NCBI GenBank assembly: GCA_947311455.1
Contig: CAMZKY010000192.1
Span: 1 to 5,702, forward strand
Direction of reading: 5' to 3'
DNA from: an uncultured Marinosulfonomonas sp.
Lineage (GTDB): Bacteria; Pseudomonadota; Alphaproteobacteria; Rhodobacterales; Rhodobacteraceae
Length of the DNA stretch: 5,702 bases
Shown here piece after piece: positions 1-5,688 of this stretch. A program made the translations under genes and the position numbers. How positions within the stretch are numbered: the first letter of the stretch is position 1; every line of letters starts with the position of its first letter. Below the pieces are notes generated by a model. It made no database searches. It was not told the origin of the DNA and was given only the letters and a program-made list of their open reading frames with translations.

Positions 1-2
1 CC

Positions 3-1784
3 GTTGCCTTCGGATTGATGGTTGTCGAGGGCAGCACCCTGAGCATCCTGTCTTATATGCTGCAACCGATGTTTGATCATGTGTTTGTCAACGGCGATAT
101 TTCTGCGATTTATTGGGTTGGCGGGGTGATTTTCGGCCTGTTTGTGGTGCGCGCCATTACGCAAGTCAGCCAGAAAACCATCCTGACCCGCATCGCGCAA
201 AAAACCTCGACCGCGATGCAAACCGACCTGTTGCGCCACCTGATGCGGCTTGATAGCGTGTTCTTTCAAAAGAATTCCCCGGGCGCTTTGATGGAGCGGG
301 TGCAAGGCGATACCGTTGCCGTGCAATCGGTTTGGGGAGTGATTATTTCGGGCGTCGGGCGCGACACGATTTCCCTGATTGCCTTACTGGGTTTGGCTGT
401 TTCGATTGATTGGGTATGGGCCGTCACCGCCATATTCGGCGCGCCTTTGCTGGTCTATCCCGTCTATAGGTTGCAGAAATACATTCGCGGCAAAACCCAG
501 CATATGCGCCAACAGGCATCGTTGCGATCGACCAGATTAGATGAGGTTTTTCATGGTATTAACCCAATTAAACTGAACCTTTTGGAAGAATACCAAATGG
601 GCCGGTTTTCCAGCATCATTGACAAAATCGTCAATGCCGAAGTAAAAATGGCGGCCAGCGGCGCGATGATCCCGTCGATGATCGACATCATCACCGGCCT
701 TGGTTTTTTCGGTGTGATGATTGTTGGGGGGCATGACATTATCGCCGGTGAAAAAACCGTGGGTCAATTCATGAGCTTCTTCTCGGCGATGGCGCTGGCG
801 TTTCAACCGATGCGCCGTTTGGGCAGCATTTCCGGCATCTGGCAAGTGGCCGCTGCCAGCCTTGAGCGGCTATACCGTTTGTTTGACGAAGTGCCGACCA
901 TAACGTCGCCCGAAACGCCTGTTAGCCCCACCAGTGAAACCACGCTTGCACTTGTCGACGTCACGTTTTCTTACGGCGATAATCCGGTTCTGCGCGGCAC
1001 ATCCTTTACCGCCGAGGCGGGCAAAACCACCGCGTTGGTTGGGGCGTCCGGGGCTGGGAAAAGCACTATTTTCAACGTGCTTACCCGTCTGGTGCAGCCA
1101 CAATCGGGCACAACAACTGTGGGCGGCGTTGACATCAACACCCTTGCCCTAACCGATCTGCGCGGATTGTTTTCAGTGGTAACTCAAGACGCGCTTTTGT
1201 TCGATGAAACCATCCGTGAAAACATCCTGTTGGGGCGCAAGGATGTGTCAGAGGAAACCCTGAAATCCGCACTTGATGACGCCCATGTCAGTGATTTCAT
1301 TGATAAATTGCCCGATGGTCTGGAAACACCGGCTGGCCCGCGCGGATCAAACCTGTCGGGCGGTCAACGCCAGCGCGTCGCCATCGCCCGCGCCATTTTA
1401 CGCAATACGCCGATCTTGCTGCTCGACGAGGCCACCTCGGCCCTTGACGCCCAATCCGAAGCCGTGGTTCAAAAGGCGCTGGAACGCCTGTCGGAAAACC
1501 GCACCACGTTGGTAATTGCACACCGCCTGTCAACCATCCAGGGGGCCGATAAAATCGTGGTGATGGATCAGGGCCGCGTGGTAGATCAAGGCACCCATGA
1601 CGAGCTGCTGGAACGCGGTGGTATTTATGCCGATCTGCACCGCCTGCAATTCAGGGAAAAGGCCCCGATTGGCGGCGACAACCCGCTTGAGGCACGAGGA
1701 GACACGTTCACCACCGCCACCTCGGGAATGCCTGCGCAAAAACCCTCCCTAATGGATCGTATTGGGCGCTGGTTTAAATCCTGA
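3..1784 (+). CDS. ABC exporter half-transporter, MsbA-like (fused permease and ATPase), 5' end cut by window edge
   Basis: The protein exports a lipid or other hydrophobic substrate across the inner membrane, powered by ATP, as a homodimer; the exact substrate cannot be read from sequence. The frame is open to the window edge, so roughly the first 20-35 residues (start of TM1) are missing. Residues below are counted from the TTG at position 15. The membrane domain spans about 1-290, with hydrophobic stretches near 31-48, 105-150, 222-243 and 252-265. The ATPase domain follows: A-loop Tyr320, Walker A GASGAGKST (343-351), Q-loop Gln391, signature LSGGQ (447-451), Walker B ILLLDE (467-472), D-loop SALD (475-478) and switch His503. 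All catalytic motifs are intact, so it should be active. A Thr/Pro-rich tail of about 40 residues follows the ATPase domain. MsbA-like lipid export is the best family-level guess, but other exporters of this class look the same. It converges on the isomerase gene downstream. Confidence 0.93.
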   Translation, partial: VAFGLMVVEGSTLSILSYMLQPMFDHVFVNGDISAIYWVGGVIFGLFVVRAITQVSQKTILTRIAQKTSTAMQTDLLRHLMRLDSVFFQKNSPGALMERVQGDTVAVQSVWGVIISGVGRDTISLIALLGLAVSIDWVWAVTAIFGAPLLVYPVYRLQKYIRGKTQHMRQQASLRSTRLDEVFHGINPIKLNLLEEYQMGRFSSIIDKIVNAEVKMAASGAMIPSMIDIITGLGFFGVMIVGGHDIIAGEKTVGQFMSFFSAMALAFQPMRRLGSISGIWQVAAASLERLYRLFDEVPTITSPETPVSPTSETTLALVDVTFSYGDNPVLRGTSFTAEAGKTTALVGASGAGKSTIFNVLTRLVQPQSGTTTVGGVDINTLALTDLRGLFSVVTQDALLFDETIRENILLGRKDVSEETLKSALDDAHVSDFIDKLPDGLETPAGPRGSNLSGGQRQRVAIARAILRNTPILLLDEATSALDAQSEAVVQKALERLSENRTTLVIAHRLSTIQGADKIVVMDQGRVVDQGTHDELLERGGIYADLHRLQFREKAPIGGDNPLEARGDTFTTATSGMPAQKPSLMDRIGRWFKS

Positions 1785-1806
1785 ATGGGATTTTCAGGTT
1801 TGTTTT
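1780..1806 (+). terminator. Possible Rho-independent terminator of the ABC exporter gene
   Basis: The stem CCTGAA (1780-1785) pairs with TTCAGG (1793-1798) across a 7-base loop, followed by TTTGTTTT. The stem overlaps the stop codon at 1782-1784. The hairpin is short (6 bp, half of it A/T), so it is weaker than a classical terminator, but its position right at the gene end and the T-rich tail fit that role. Confidence 0.5.
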
Positions 1807-1851
1807 CAACGCTTAATCAACAAATAAATCCGCCATTTGTGCCGGTTCATT

Positions 1852-1873
1852 GCTAAATCAGGCCCTGTTTAGC
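1852..1873. repeat. Imperfect inverted repeat in the convergent spacer
   Basis: GCTAAA (1852-1857) and TTTAGC (1868-1873) are perfect reverse complements. Inside them CAG (1859-1861) pairs with CTG (1865-1867), leaving a bulged T and a 3-base loop. No T-tract follows on either strand, so it does not read as a normal terminator. A TATAAT lies immediately after it (1875-1880), so an operator or RNA-processing hairpin is possible. The role is unknown. Confidence 0.35.
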
Positions 1874-1963
1874 GTATAATATCAGTTACATATCTATATC
1901 TTACCATACACAATGTTTTAAATACCCTACACATCAAACAGGAGGCATTTCAGGAACAAACCA

Positions 1964-2770
1964 TCATCGGCGGTGCGCATTCCCATTGCCTTTTCCATGC
2001 GCATTATTTTCCAGTGTAGAGATCAGTTCTGCACGCCATTTCATCTCTGTATCTGTCGGGTCGGTTTGGCGATACTCACAGCCAAACGCCCCATCATAAC
2101 CACCCGCCATAAACGCCGGCAAAAGCTGTGAAAAATCGGGATCGATCAAATCCGGCTCCCCCCTGTTTTTGCGCGCTGCAATCTGGATATGGCCGATGAT
2201 ATCTTTGTAGTTTAAAAAATGGCCCAAAATATCGCCGCTTTCCATAAGGATATGATAACAATCAAACATTATCGAAATATCAGGGTGATTCACCGCTGTA
2301 ACAATGCGCGCCGCCGTTTCAATATCGTTCAGGAAATAGTCAGGCGCAGCATGACCACACAAGGGTTCAATCAGGATTTTAACGCCGTTATACCCCACCG
2401 CGAATTTCAGGTTTTCCACATAGGTTTCAAACGCTTTTTCGTCGCGGGTGTTTCCGGCCAGAACATGCACTCTGCCAACCCCCAATTCCTGCGCAAGATC
2501 CAGCGCAACCGCGATGTCTTTCCGCGCTTGCGCCTGTTGATCCGGTATCGCCGCACAGCCCAGCGTTTCCCCCATCCGCACATTCATCCCCAGCACCGGA
2601 AGCGCGGCCTGTGCCAGCGCATTTTTCAAATCCTCCACATCGCACCTTTGCGCCTCATCATGAAATTCCAGCGCGTCAAACCCAGCCTTTTTGGCCAGCG
2701 CGATTTTGTCTAGAAACGGCTGATCCGGCCATAAGAAACCGGTATTGGCGGCGAAACAATAATGGCGCAT
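1964..2770 (-). CDS. otnI: Hydroxypyruvate isomerase-family TIM-barrel protein (OtnI/Hyi-like; 2-oxo-tetronate isomerase likely)
   Basis: This is a cytoplasmic sugar-acid isomerase of the AP-endonuclease-2-like TIM-barrel superfamily. Family members interconvert hydroxypyruvate and tartronate semialdehyde (Hyi) or 2-oxo-tetronates (OtnI, in D-erythronate/L-threonate breakdown). Counting from the ATG at 2770 (268 residues, full family length), the conserved blocks are RHYCFAANTGFLW (2-14), GFDALEFHDE (30-39), GVGRVHVLAG (97-106), LIEPL with Glu135, FDCYH with Asp170 and His173, GHIQIA with His194 and Gln196, and GCEYR with Glu232. These supply the expected Glu-Asp-Gln-Glu metal site. A TTG three bases upstream is also in frame, but the ATG gives the usual family start and has a GAGTGGG purine stretch (2778-2784) seven bases before it. 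The stop of an aldolase-like remnant overlaps this ATG by one base, a typical operon junction. OtnI is preferred to Hyi because of the otnK and otnC remnants next door. Confidence 0.88.
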   Translation of the reverse strand: MRHYCFAANTGFLWPDQPFLDKIALAKKAGFDALEFHDEAQRCDVEDLKNALAQAALPVLGMNVRMGETLGCAAIPDQQAQARKDIAVALDLAQELGVGRVHVLAGNTRDEKAFETYVENLKFAVGYNGVKILIEPLCGHAAPDYFLNDIETAARIVTAVNHPDISIMFDCYHILMESGDILGHFLNYKDIIGHIQIAARKNRGEPDLIDPDFSQLLPAFMAGGYDGAFGCEYRQTDPTDTEMKWRAELISTLENNAHGKGNGNAHRR

Positions 2771-2897
2771 CAATCAACCCACTCTACATTAAAATTCGTC
2801 ACCACATCCCTGATCTGCGCAGCGTTCAACATCAGCGGATGATCCGGCGCAATCGCCTTGATCGGCGCCCCCCGTCTCGATATTTGCGGGGGCGTCA
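2770..2897 (-). pseudogene. C-terminal remnant of a class II aldolase, probably OtnC (3-oxo-tetronate 4-phosphate decarboxylase)
   Basis: Reading in the frame that ends with the TGA at 2770-2772 gives a peptide containing GAPIKAIAPDHPLML and ending AQIRDVVTNFNVEWVD. From memory of the family this resembles the tail of class II aldolase/adducin OtnC proteins, which end in a similar helix (roughly TPAQ-ADLVA-FGV). Only about 35-40 codons survive of a normal protein of about 210. The stop overlaps the start of the isomerase gene by one base, as expected for a true upstream operon partner. The open frame runs up to about 2940, with an ATG at 2920-2922, but similarity fades before the OtnK-like start. 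The left edge given here is approximate. The reading as a gene tail is fairly firm; the identity as OtnC is tentative. Confidence 0.5.
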
Positions 2898-2947
2898 TCC
2901 GTAGACGTGCCGGTAAAATCATCGCCAATACACCCCGGTTTCATCAT
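2870..2947 (-). pseudogene. N-terminal remnant of a four-carbon acid sugar kinase (OtnK-like)
   Basis: The ATG-ATG start at 2942-2947 opens a frame reading MMKPGCIGDDFTGTSTD. The GCI-GDDFTG block is the hallmark start of OtnK-type kinases (commonly LGCIGDDFTGSSD), which phosphorylate 3-oxo-tetronates after the dehydrogenase step of L-threonate/D-erythronate breakdown. Similarity to the family fades after residue 17 (about base 2897), perhaps with a trace up to the GG at residues 26-27. The frame then runs through unrelated sequence to a TAA at 2789-2791, giving only 52 codons against about 420 in the family. Nearly the whole kinase is therefore missing, and the remnant is joined out of frame to the aldolase-like tail. 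It cannot encode a working kinase. The 3' boundary is approximate. Confidence 0.6.
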
Positions 2948-2958
2948 TCACTTAGGCC

Positions 2959-3117
2959 ATGCAAGCATTTTTATGTGTTGATGACAATCAAAACAATCGC
3001 GTGCTGGATCTGCTGGATGAGGGCTATGATCTGGTGGTCCACATAGACAATCCGCCCGATAGCGGCTTGATTGCCTGTGCTTTGCCAGATTACCTTGCAA
3101 GAAACGACGCATTTTAG
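2959..3117 (+). CDS. Hypothetical 52-residue ORF, doubtful
   Basis: An ATG at 2959 opens a 52-codon frame ending with TAG at 3115-3117. The predicted protein is acidic (MQAFLCVDDNQNN..., many Asp), with ordinary codon use through its middle (repeated CTG, GAT, GTG and GGC). I recognise no family. It has no good ribosome-binding site (a stop, TAG, lies at 2953-2955, close upstream). In its favour, a terminator-like hairpin on the same strand follows 22 bases after the stop and faces the nrdJ terminator, as at a convergent gene junction. Against it, it overlaps the probable promoter region of the lost otnK operon. It could be a small real gene, a fragment of a larger lost gene, or chance. Confidence 0.25.
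   Translation: MQAFLCVDDNQNNRVLDLLDEGYDLVVHIDNPPDSGLIACALPDYLARNDAF
2976..2993. promoter_or_regulatory. Candidate operator palindrome upstream of the OtnK-like start
   Basis: TGTTGAT (2976-2982) and ATCAAAA (2987-2993) are reverse complements at six of seven positions around a GACA spacer, with a perfect TTGAT/ATCAA core. The site lies about 30 bases upstream of the OtnK-like ATG (2947), where a GntR- or DeoR-type regulator of a sugar-acid operon could bind. It also lies inside the doubtful 52-residue ORF on the other strand. Such a short dyad can occur by chance. Confidence 0.25.
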
Positions 3118-3139
3118 CTCTTAAATCATGCCACTCATC

Positions 3140-3162
3140 AAGCCCTGCTGGCTTTCTTCGTT
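3140..3162 (+). terminator. Possible weak terminator after the 52-residue ORF
   Basis: AAGCC (3140-3144) pairs with GGCTT (3150-3154) across a 5-base loop and is followed by TCTTCGTT. The stem is only 5 bp and the T-tract is interrupted, so termination would be inefficient. It is listed because it opposes the stronger nrdJ terminator a few bases away. Confidence 0.3.
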
Positions 3163-3170
3163 GGTCCTCG

Positions 3171-3188
3171 AAAAGCCCCATAAGGGGC
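3171..3188 (-). terminator. Rho-independent terminator of nrdJ
   Basis: On the minus strand GCCCC (3188-3184) pairs with GGGGC (3179-3175) across a TTAT loop, followed by TTTT (3174-3171). The all-G/C stem, tight tetraloop and immediate T-run are typical. It begins 34 bases after the nrdJ stop codon. Confidence 0.75.
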
Positions 3189-3221
3189 ACTCCAAGGCTT
3201 GGCCGGATCAATGTAAACCCG

Positions 3222-5483
3222 TTACCCGCATTTACTATGGCCGCAGCTTCCACAGGTCATGCAACCCTCAACCATGCGCAAATTGTAGTCACCGCATCTG
3301 GGGCAGGATTTGCCGCGGGGCTGATCCAAATTCGCCACTTGCGCTCGCGGATCTTCCTTCAGGCCCATGCCTTCGCCCTGAATAAATCCGGTGGCAATCA
3401 TGTGACGTTCCAGCACCCCGCCGATTGCGGCCAAGATCGACGGAATATATTTGCCGTCCATCCATGCCCCGCCGCGCGGATCAAACACCACTTTCAGCTC
3501 TTCCACCACAAAGGAAACATCCCCCCCGCGCCGGAACACCGCCGAAATCATCCGTGTTAATGCCAGCGTCCAGGCGAAATGTTCCATGTTTTTCGAGTTG
3601 ATAAACACCTCGAACGGGCGGCGATAGCCGTTAATCACCAGATCATTCACCGTGACATACATGGCGTGTTCTGATTCAGGCCAGCGCAATTTATATGTGT
3701 GTCCTTCCAGTGATTTTGGCCGGTCCAGCGGCTCCGACAGATACACAGCATCCGCGCCGATTTCCGCCTCGGGCACATCATCCGACGCCTCCGATACCGT
3801 CAAAACCGATCCGGTCACATCATTGGGGCGGTAGGTGGTGCAGCCCTTACAGCCACTATCCCATGCCTCCATATAAACATTCTGGAAATCGTCAAAACTG
3901 ATGTCTTCGGGGCAGTTGATGGTTTTGGAGATCGAGCTGTCGATCCATTTTTGCGCCGCCGCCTGCATGCGCACATGATCCAACGGTGCCAGCGTTTGGG
4001 CGTTGACGAAATAGTCCGGCAGCTCCTTATCGCCAAATTTATCGCGCCACATTTGCACGGCGTAATCCACCACTTCTTCCTCGGTGCGCGATCCGTCTTT
4101 TTGCAAAACCTTGCGCGTGTAGGCATAGGCAAACACCGGCTCGATCCCACTGGAAACATTGCCCGCATAAAGGCTGATTGTGCCAGTTGGCGCAACCGAC
4201 GTTAGCAGCGCATTGCGAATACCATGCTGCGCAATCGCATCGCGCACATCCTGATCCATCGCCATCATCGTTGGGCTTGCCAGATATTTTTCCGCGTCAA
4301 ACAACGGAAACGCGCCTTTTTCTTTGGCAAGTTCTACCGACGCCAAATAAGCCGCGCGCGCGATCTGTTTCATCCATGCTTCTGTCTGTGTGGCGGCTTT
4401 TTCAGAACCGTATTTCAACCCGACCATCAACAGCGCGTCCGCCAGCCCCGTCACGCCAAGGCCAATGCGCCGTTTTGCCAGTGCCTCCTGATGTTGTTCT
4501 TCCAGTGGAAAGCGGCTGATATCGACAACATTGTCCATCATCCGCACCGCAGTCGAGACCAGCCTATCCAGCGCGTCACCATCCAGTTTTGCAGCCTGTT
4601 CAAATGGCTCGGAAACGATACGCGCCAGATTGATCGACCCCAGTAAACACGCCCCGTAAGGCGGCAAAGGCTGTTCGCCGCAAGGGTTTGTCGCGGCAAT
4701 AGTTTCGCAATAATTCAGGTTGTTCATTTTGTTGATCCGGTCGATAAAAATCACCCCGGGTTCGGCAAAATCATAGGTGGAGCGAATAATTTTATGCCAC
4801 AGATCTTTGGCTTTCAGGGTTTGGTAAATCTTGCCGTTAAACTGTAGATCCCAATTTCCATCCGCCTTCACCGCTTCCATAAAATCGTCGGTAATCAACA
4901 CCGAAAGGTTGAACATCCGCAGCCGCGCCGCATCTTGCTTAGCGGTGATAAAATCCTCGATATCGGGGTGATCGCAACACATCGTCGCCATCATCGCGCC
5001 GCGCCGTGATCCGGCTGACATAATCGTGCGGCACATCGAATCCCACACATCCATAAACGAAAGCGGGCCGGACGCATCCGCCGCAACACCTAAAACATCC
5101 GCGCCTTTGGGGCGAATGGTGGAAAAATCATAGCCGATACCGCCACCCTGCTGCATGGTCAGGGCGGCCTCTTTCAGCATATCGAAAATACCCGACATGC
5201 TGTCGGGCACCGTGCCCATAACAAAACAGTTAAACAGGGTCACATTACGCCCCGTGCCAGCCCCGGCAGTGATACGGCCGGCGGGCAGGTATTTGAAATC
5301 GGACAGAGCATCGTAAAATTCGGATTCGCGCGCCTCTGCGTCGGATTCGCCCGCCGCAAGTGCGGTGGCGATTCGTTTCCATGTGTCTTGGACAGAAATA
5401 TCAATAGGGTCGCCCCCCAACGCCTTTAAACGATACTTCATATCCCAGATTTGCTCGGCGATAGGCGCGGAAAAACGGTTCAT
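3222..5483 (-). CDS. nrdJ: Adenosylcobalamin-dependent (class II) ribonucleotide reductase NrdJ
   Basis: The enzyme reduces ribonucleotides to deoxyribonucleotides using a thiyl radical generated from adenosylcobalamin, so it needs no oxygen and no separate radical subunit. It is cytoplasmic. The 753 residues contain the full reductase barrel: Cys86 in NCF and Cys279 as the active-site disulfide pair, QQGGGIGY (111-118), NPCGE (266-270) with radical Cys268 and catalytic Asn266 and Glu270, and the phosphate-binding APTGTIS (431-437) followed by SGIEP. The segment KTINCPEDISFDDF (520-533) and CKGCTTYRPND (545-555) are further family signatures. A TSCPD-type domain lies at about 590-695. The C-terminal tail has six cysteines (727, 730, 741, 744, 747, 752), a zinc-ribbon/redox tail that probably re-reduces the active site. 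No ATP-cone is evident at the N-terminus. The start ATG has AAGGA (5494-5498) ten bases upstream, and a strong terminator follows the stop. Confidence 0.97.
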   Translation of the reverse strand: MNRFSAPIAEQIWDMKYRLKALGGDPIDISVQDTWKRIATALAAGESDAEARESEFYDALSDFKYLPAGRITAGAGTGRNVTLFNCFVMGTVPDSMSGIFDMLKEAALTMQQGGGIGYDFSTIRPKGADVLGVAADASGPLSFMDVWDSMCRTIMSAGSRRGAMMATMCCDHPDIEDFITAKQDAARLRMFNLSVLITDDFMEAVKADGNWDLQFNGKIYQTLKAKDLWHKIIRSTYDFAEPGVIFIDRINKMNNLNYCETIAATNPCGEQPLPPYGACLLGSINLARIVSEPFEQAAKLDGDALDRLVSTAVRMMDNVVDISRFPLEEQHQEALAKRRIGLGVTGLADALLMVGLKYGSEKAATQTEAWMKQIARAAYLASVELAKEKGAFPLFDAEKYLASPTMMAMDQDVRDAIAQHGIRNALLTSVAPTGTISLYAGNVSSGIEPVFAYAYTRKVLQKDGSRTEEEVVDYAVQMWRDKFGDKELPDYFVNAQTLAPLDHVRMQAAAQKWIDSSISKTINCPEDISFDDFQNVYMEAWDSGCKGCTTYRPNDVTGSVLTVSEASDDVPEAEIGADAVYLSEPLDRPKSLEGHTYKLRWPESEHAMYVTVNDLVINGYRRPFEVFINSKNMEHFAWTLALTRMISAVFRRGGDVSFVVEELKVVFDPRGGAWMDGKYIPSILAAIGGVLERHMIATGFIQGEGMGLKEDPRAQVANLDQPRGKSCPRCGDYNLRMVEGCMTCGSCGHSKCG

Positions 5484-5496
5484 AAAAGGGGAATCC

Positions 5497-5688
5497 TTAC
5501 TGAATAATGTGGTGGGTAGGGGTGGTCTCGAACGGGTTTAATGGATAAGCAAAGAAATGAATTTGGTCAATTGCATTCGTTCTAAATTGGATATATTTTT
5601 CGCCAACGCGCACCACATATAGGGGTTGACTGTGGGAAACACCATAAATCTGGTAAAACTCAGTGTCGGGATCGATTCTGTTGAACAT
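5497..5688 (-). CDS. Hypothetical small protein upstream of nrdJ, frame open to window edge
   Basis: The frame from the ATG at 5686-5688 encodes 63 residues beginning MFNRIDPDTEFYQIYG and ending in TAA at 5497-5499. It remains open beyond this ATG to the window edge (codons for V-C-F-Q), so the real start could lie outside. I recognise no family. There is no clear signal peptide or membrane segment. The middle (PLYVVRVGEKYIQFRTNAI) looks like short beta strands, and the protein is rich in Tyr, Phe and His. Its stop overlaps the nrdJ ribosome-binding site (TAAGGA) and lies 13 bases from the nrdJ start, as in an operon. However, the region is more AT-rich than the neighbouring genes and uses AGA, CTA and TTA codons they seldom use, and possible nrdJ promoter elements fall inside it. 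It may be a real small gene or only leader DNA. Confidence 0.4.
   Translation of the reverse strand: MFNRIDPDTEFYQIYGVSHSQPLYVVRVGEKYIQFRTNAIDQIHFFAYPLNPFETTPTHHIIQ
5542..5570 (-). promoter_or_regulatory. Candidate nrdJ promoter
   Basis: On the minus strand TTGACC (5570-5565) is followed after 17 bases by TATCCA (5547-5542), about 60 bases upstream of the nrdJ ATG. The -35 match is good (5/6), the -10 poor (3/6). It falls inside the small upstream ORF. If it is used, nrdJ is transcribed independently of that ORF. Confidence 0.3.
5610..5625 (-). promoter_or_regulatory. NrdR-box-like sequence upstream of nrdJ
   Basis: The minus-strand sequence CCCCTATATGTGGTGC resembles the 16-base NrdR box (roughly acaCwAtATaTwGtgt), matching the core C-T-A-T-A-T-n-T-n-G-T-G. 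NrdR represses ribonucleotide reductase genes and usually binds paired boxes about 31 bases apart. A second ATATAT core occurs 24 bases further downstream (5591-5596), which is out of the usual phase and poorly flanked. It is suggestive because it precedes nrdJ, but it lies inside a possible ORF. Confidence 0.25.

Noticed and set aside
1892..1903. Short tandem TATATC-like repeat in the convergent spacer
   Set aside because: Only two imperfect copies in an AT-rich stretch; no sign of a longer array.
2219..2713. 164-residue + strand frame opposite the isomerase gene
   Set aside because: It is antisense to a gene with a clear family match and intact metal-site motifs, is Arg/His/Gln-rich, and has no ribosome-binding site.
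2959..3117. Resemblance of the 52-residue ORF start (CVDDNQNNR...GYDLVV) to a response-regulator receiver domain
   Set aside because: Spacing between the Asp pair and the GY motif is several residues too short, and no phospho-acceptor Asp region or later receiver motif follows.
3138..3221. In-frame extension of nrdJ past its TAA for 27 codons to a TGA, suggesting stop readthrough
   Set aside because: NrdJ already ends with a complete cysteine tail (CGHSKCG), and the extension contains the terminator hairpin; an open stretch of 27 codons is easily chance.
2948..3253. Minus-strand frame of 101 residues running from the end of nrdJ toward otnK
   Set aside because: It starts inside nrdJ, runs straight through the strong nrdJ terminator hairpin, has no ribosome-binding site and reads like non-coding sequence (clusters of Arg, Pro, His and Cys).
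3815..4646. Several frames of 80-140 residues within nrdJ on both strands
   Set aside because: They overlap highly conserved reductase sequence, and their compositions (Arg, Pro, Ser, Cys-rich) are those of out-of-frame readings.
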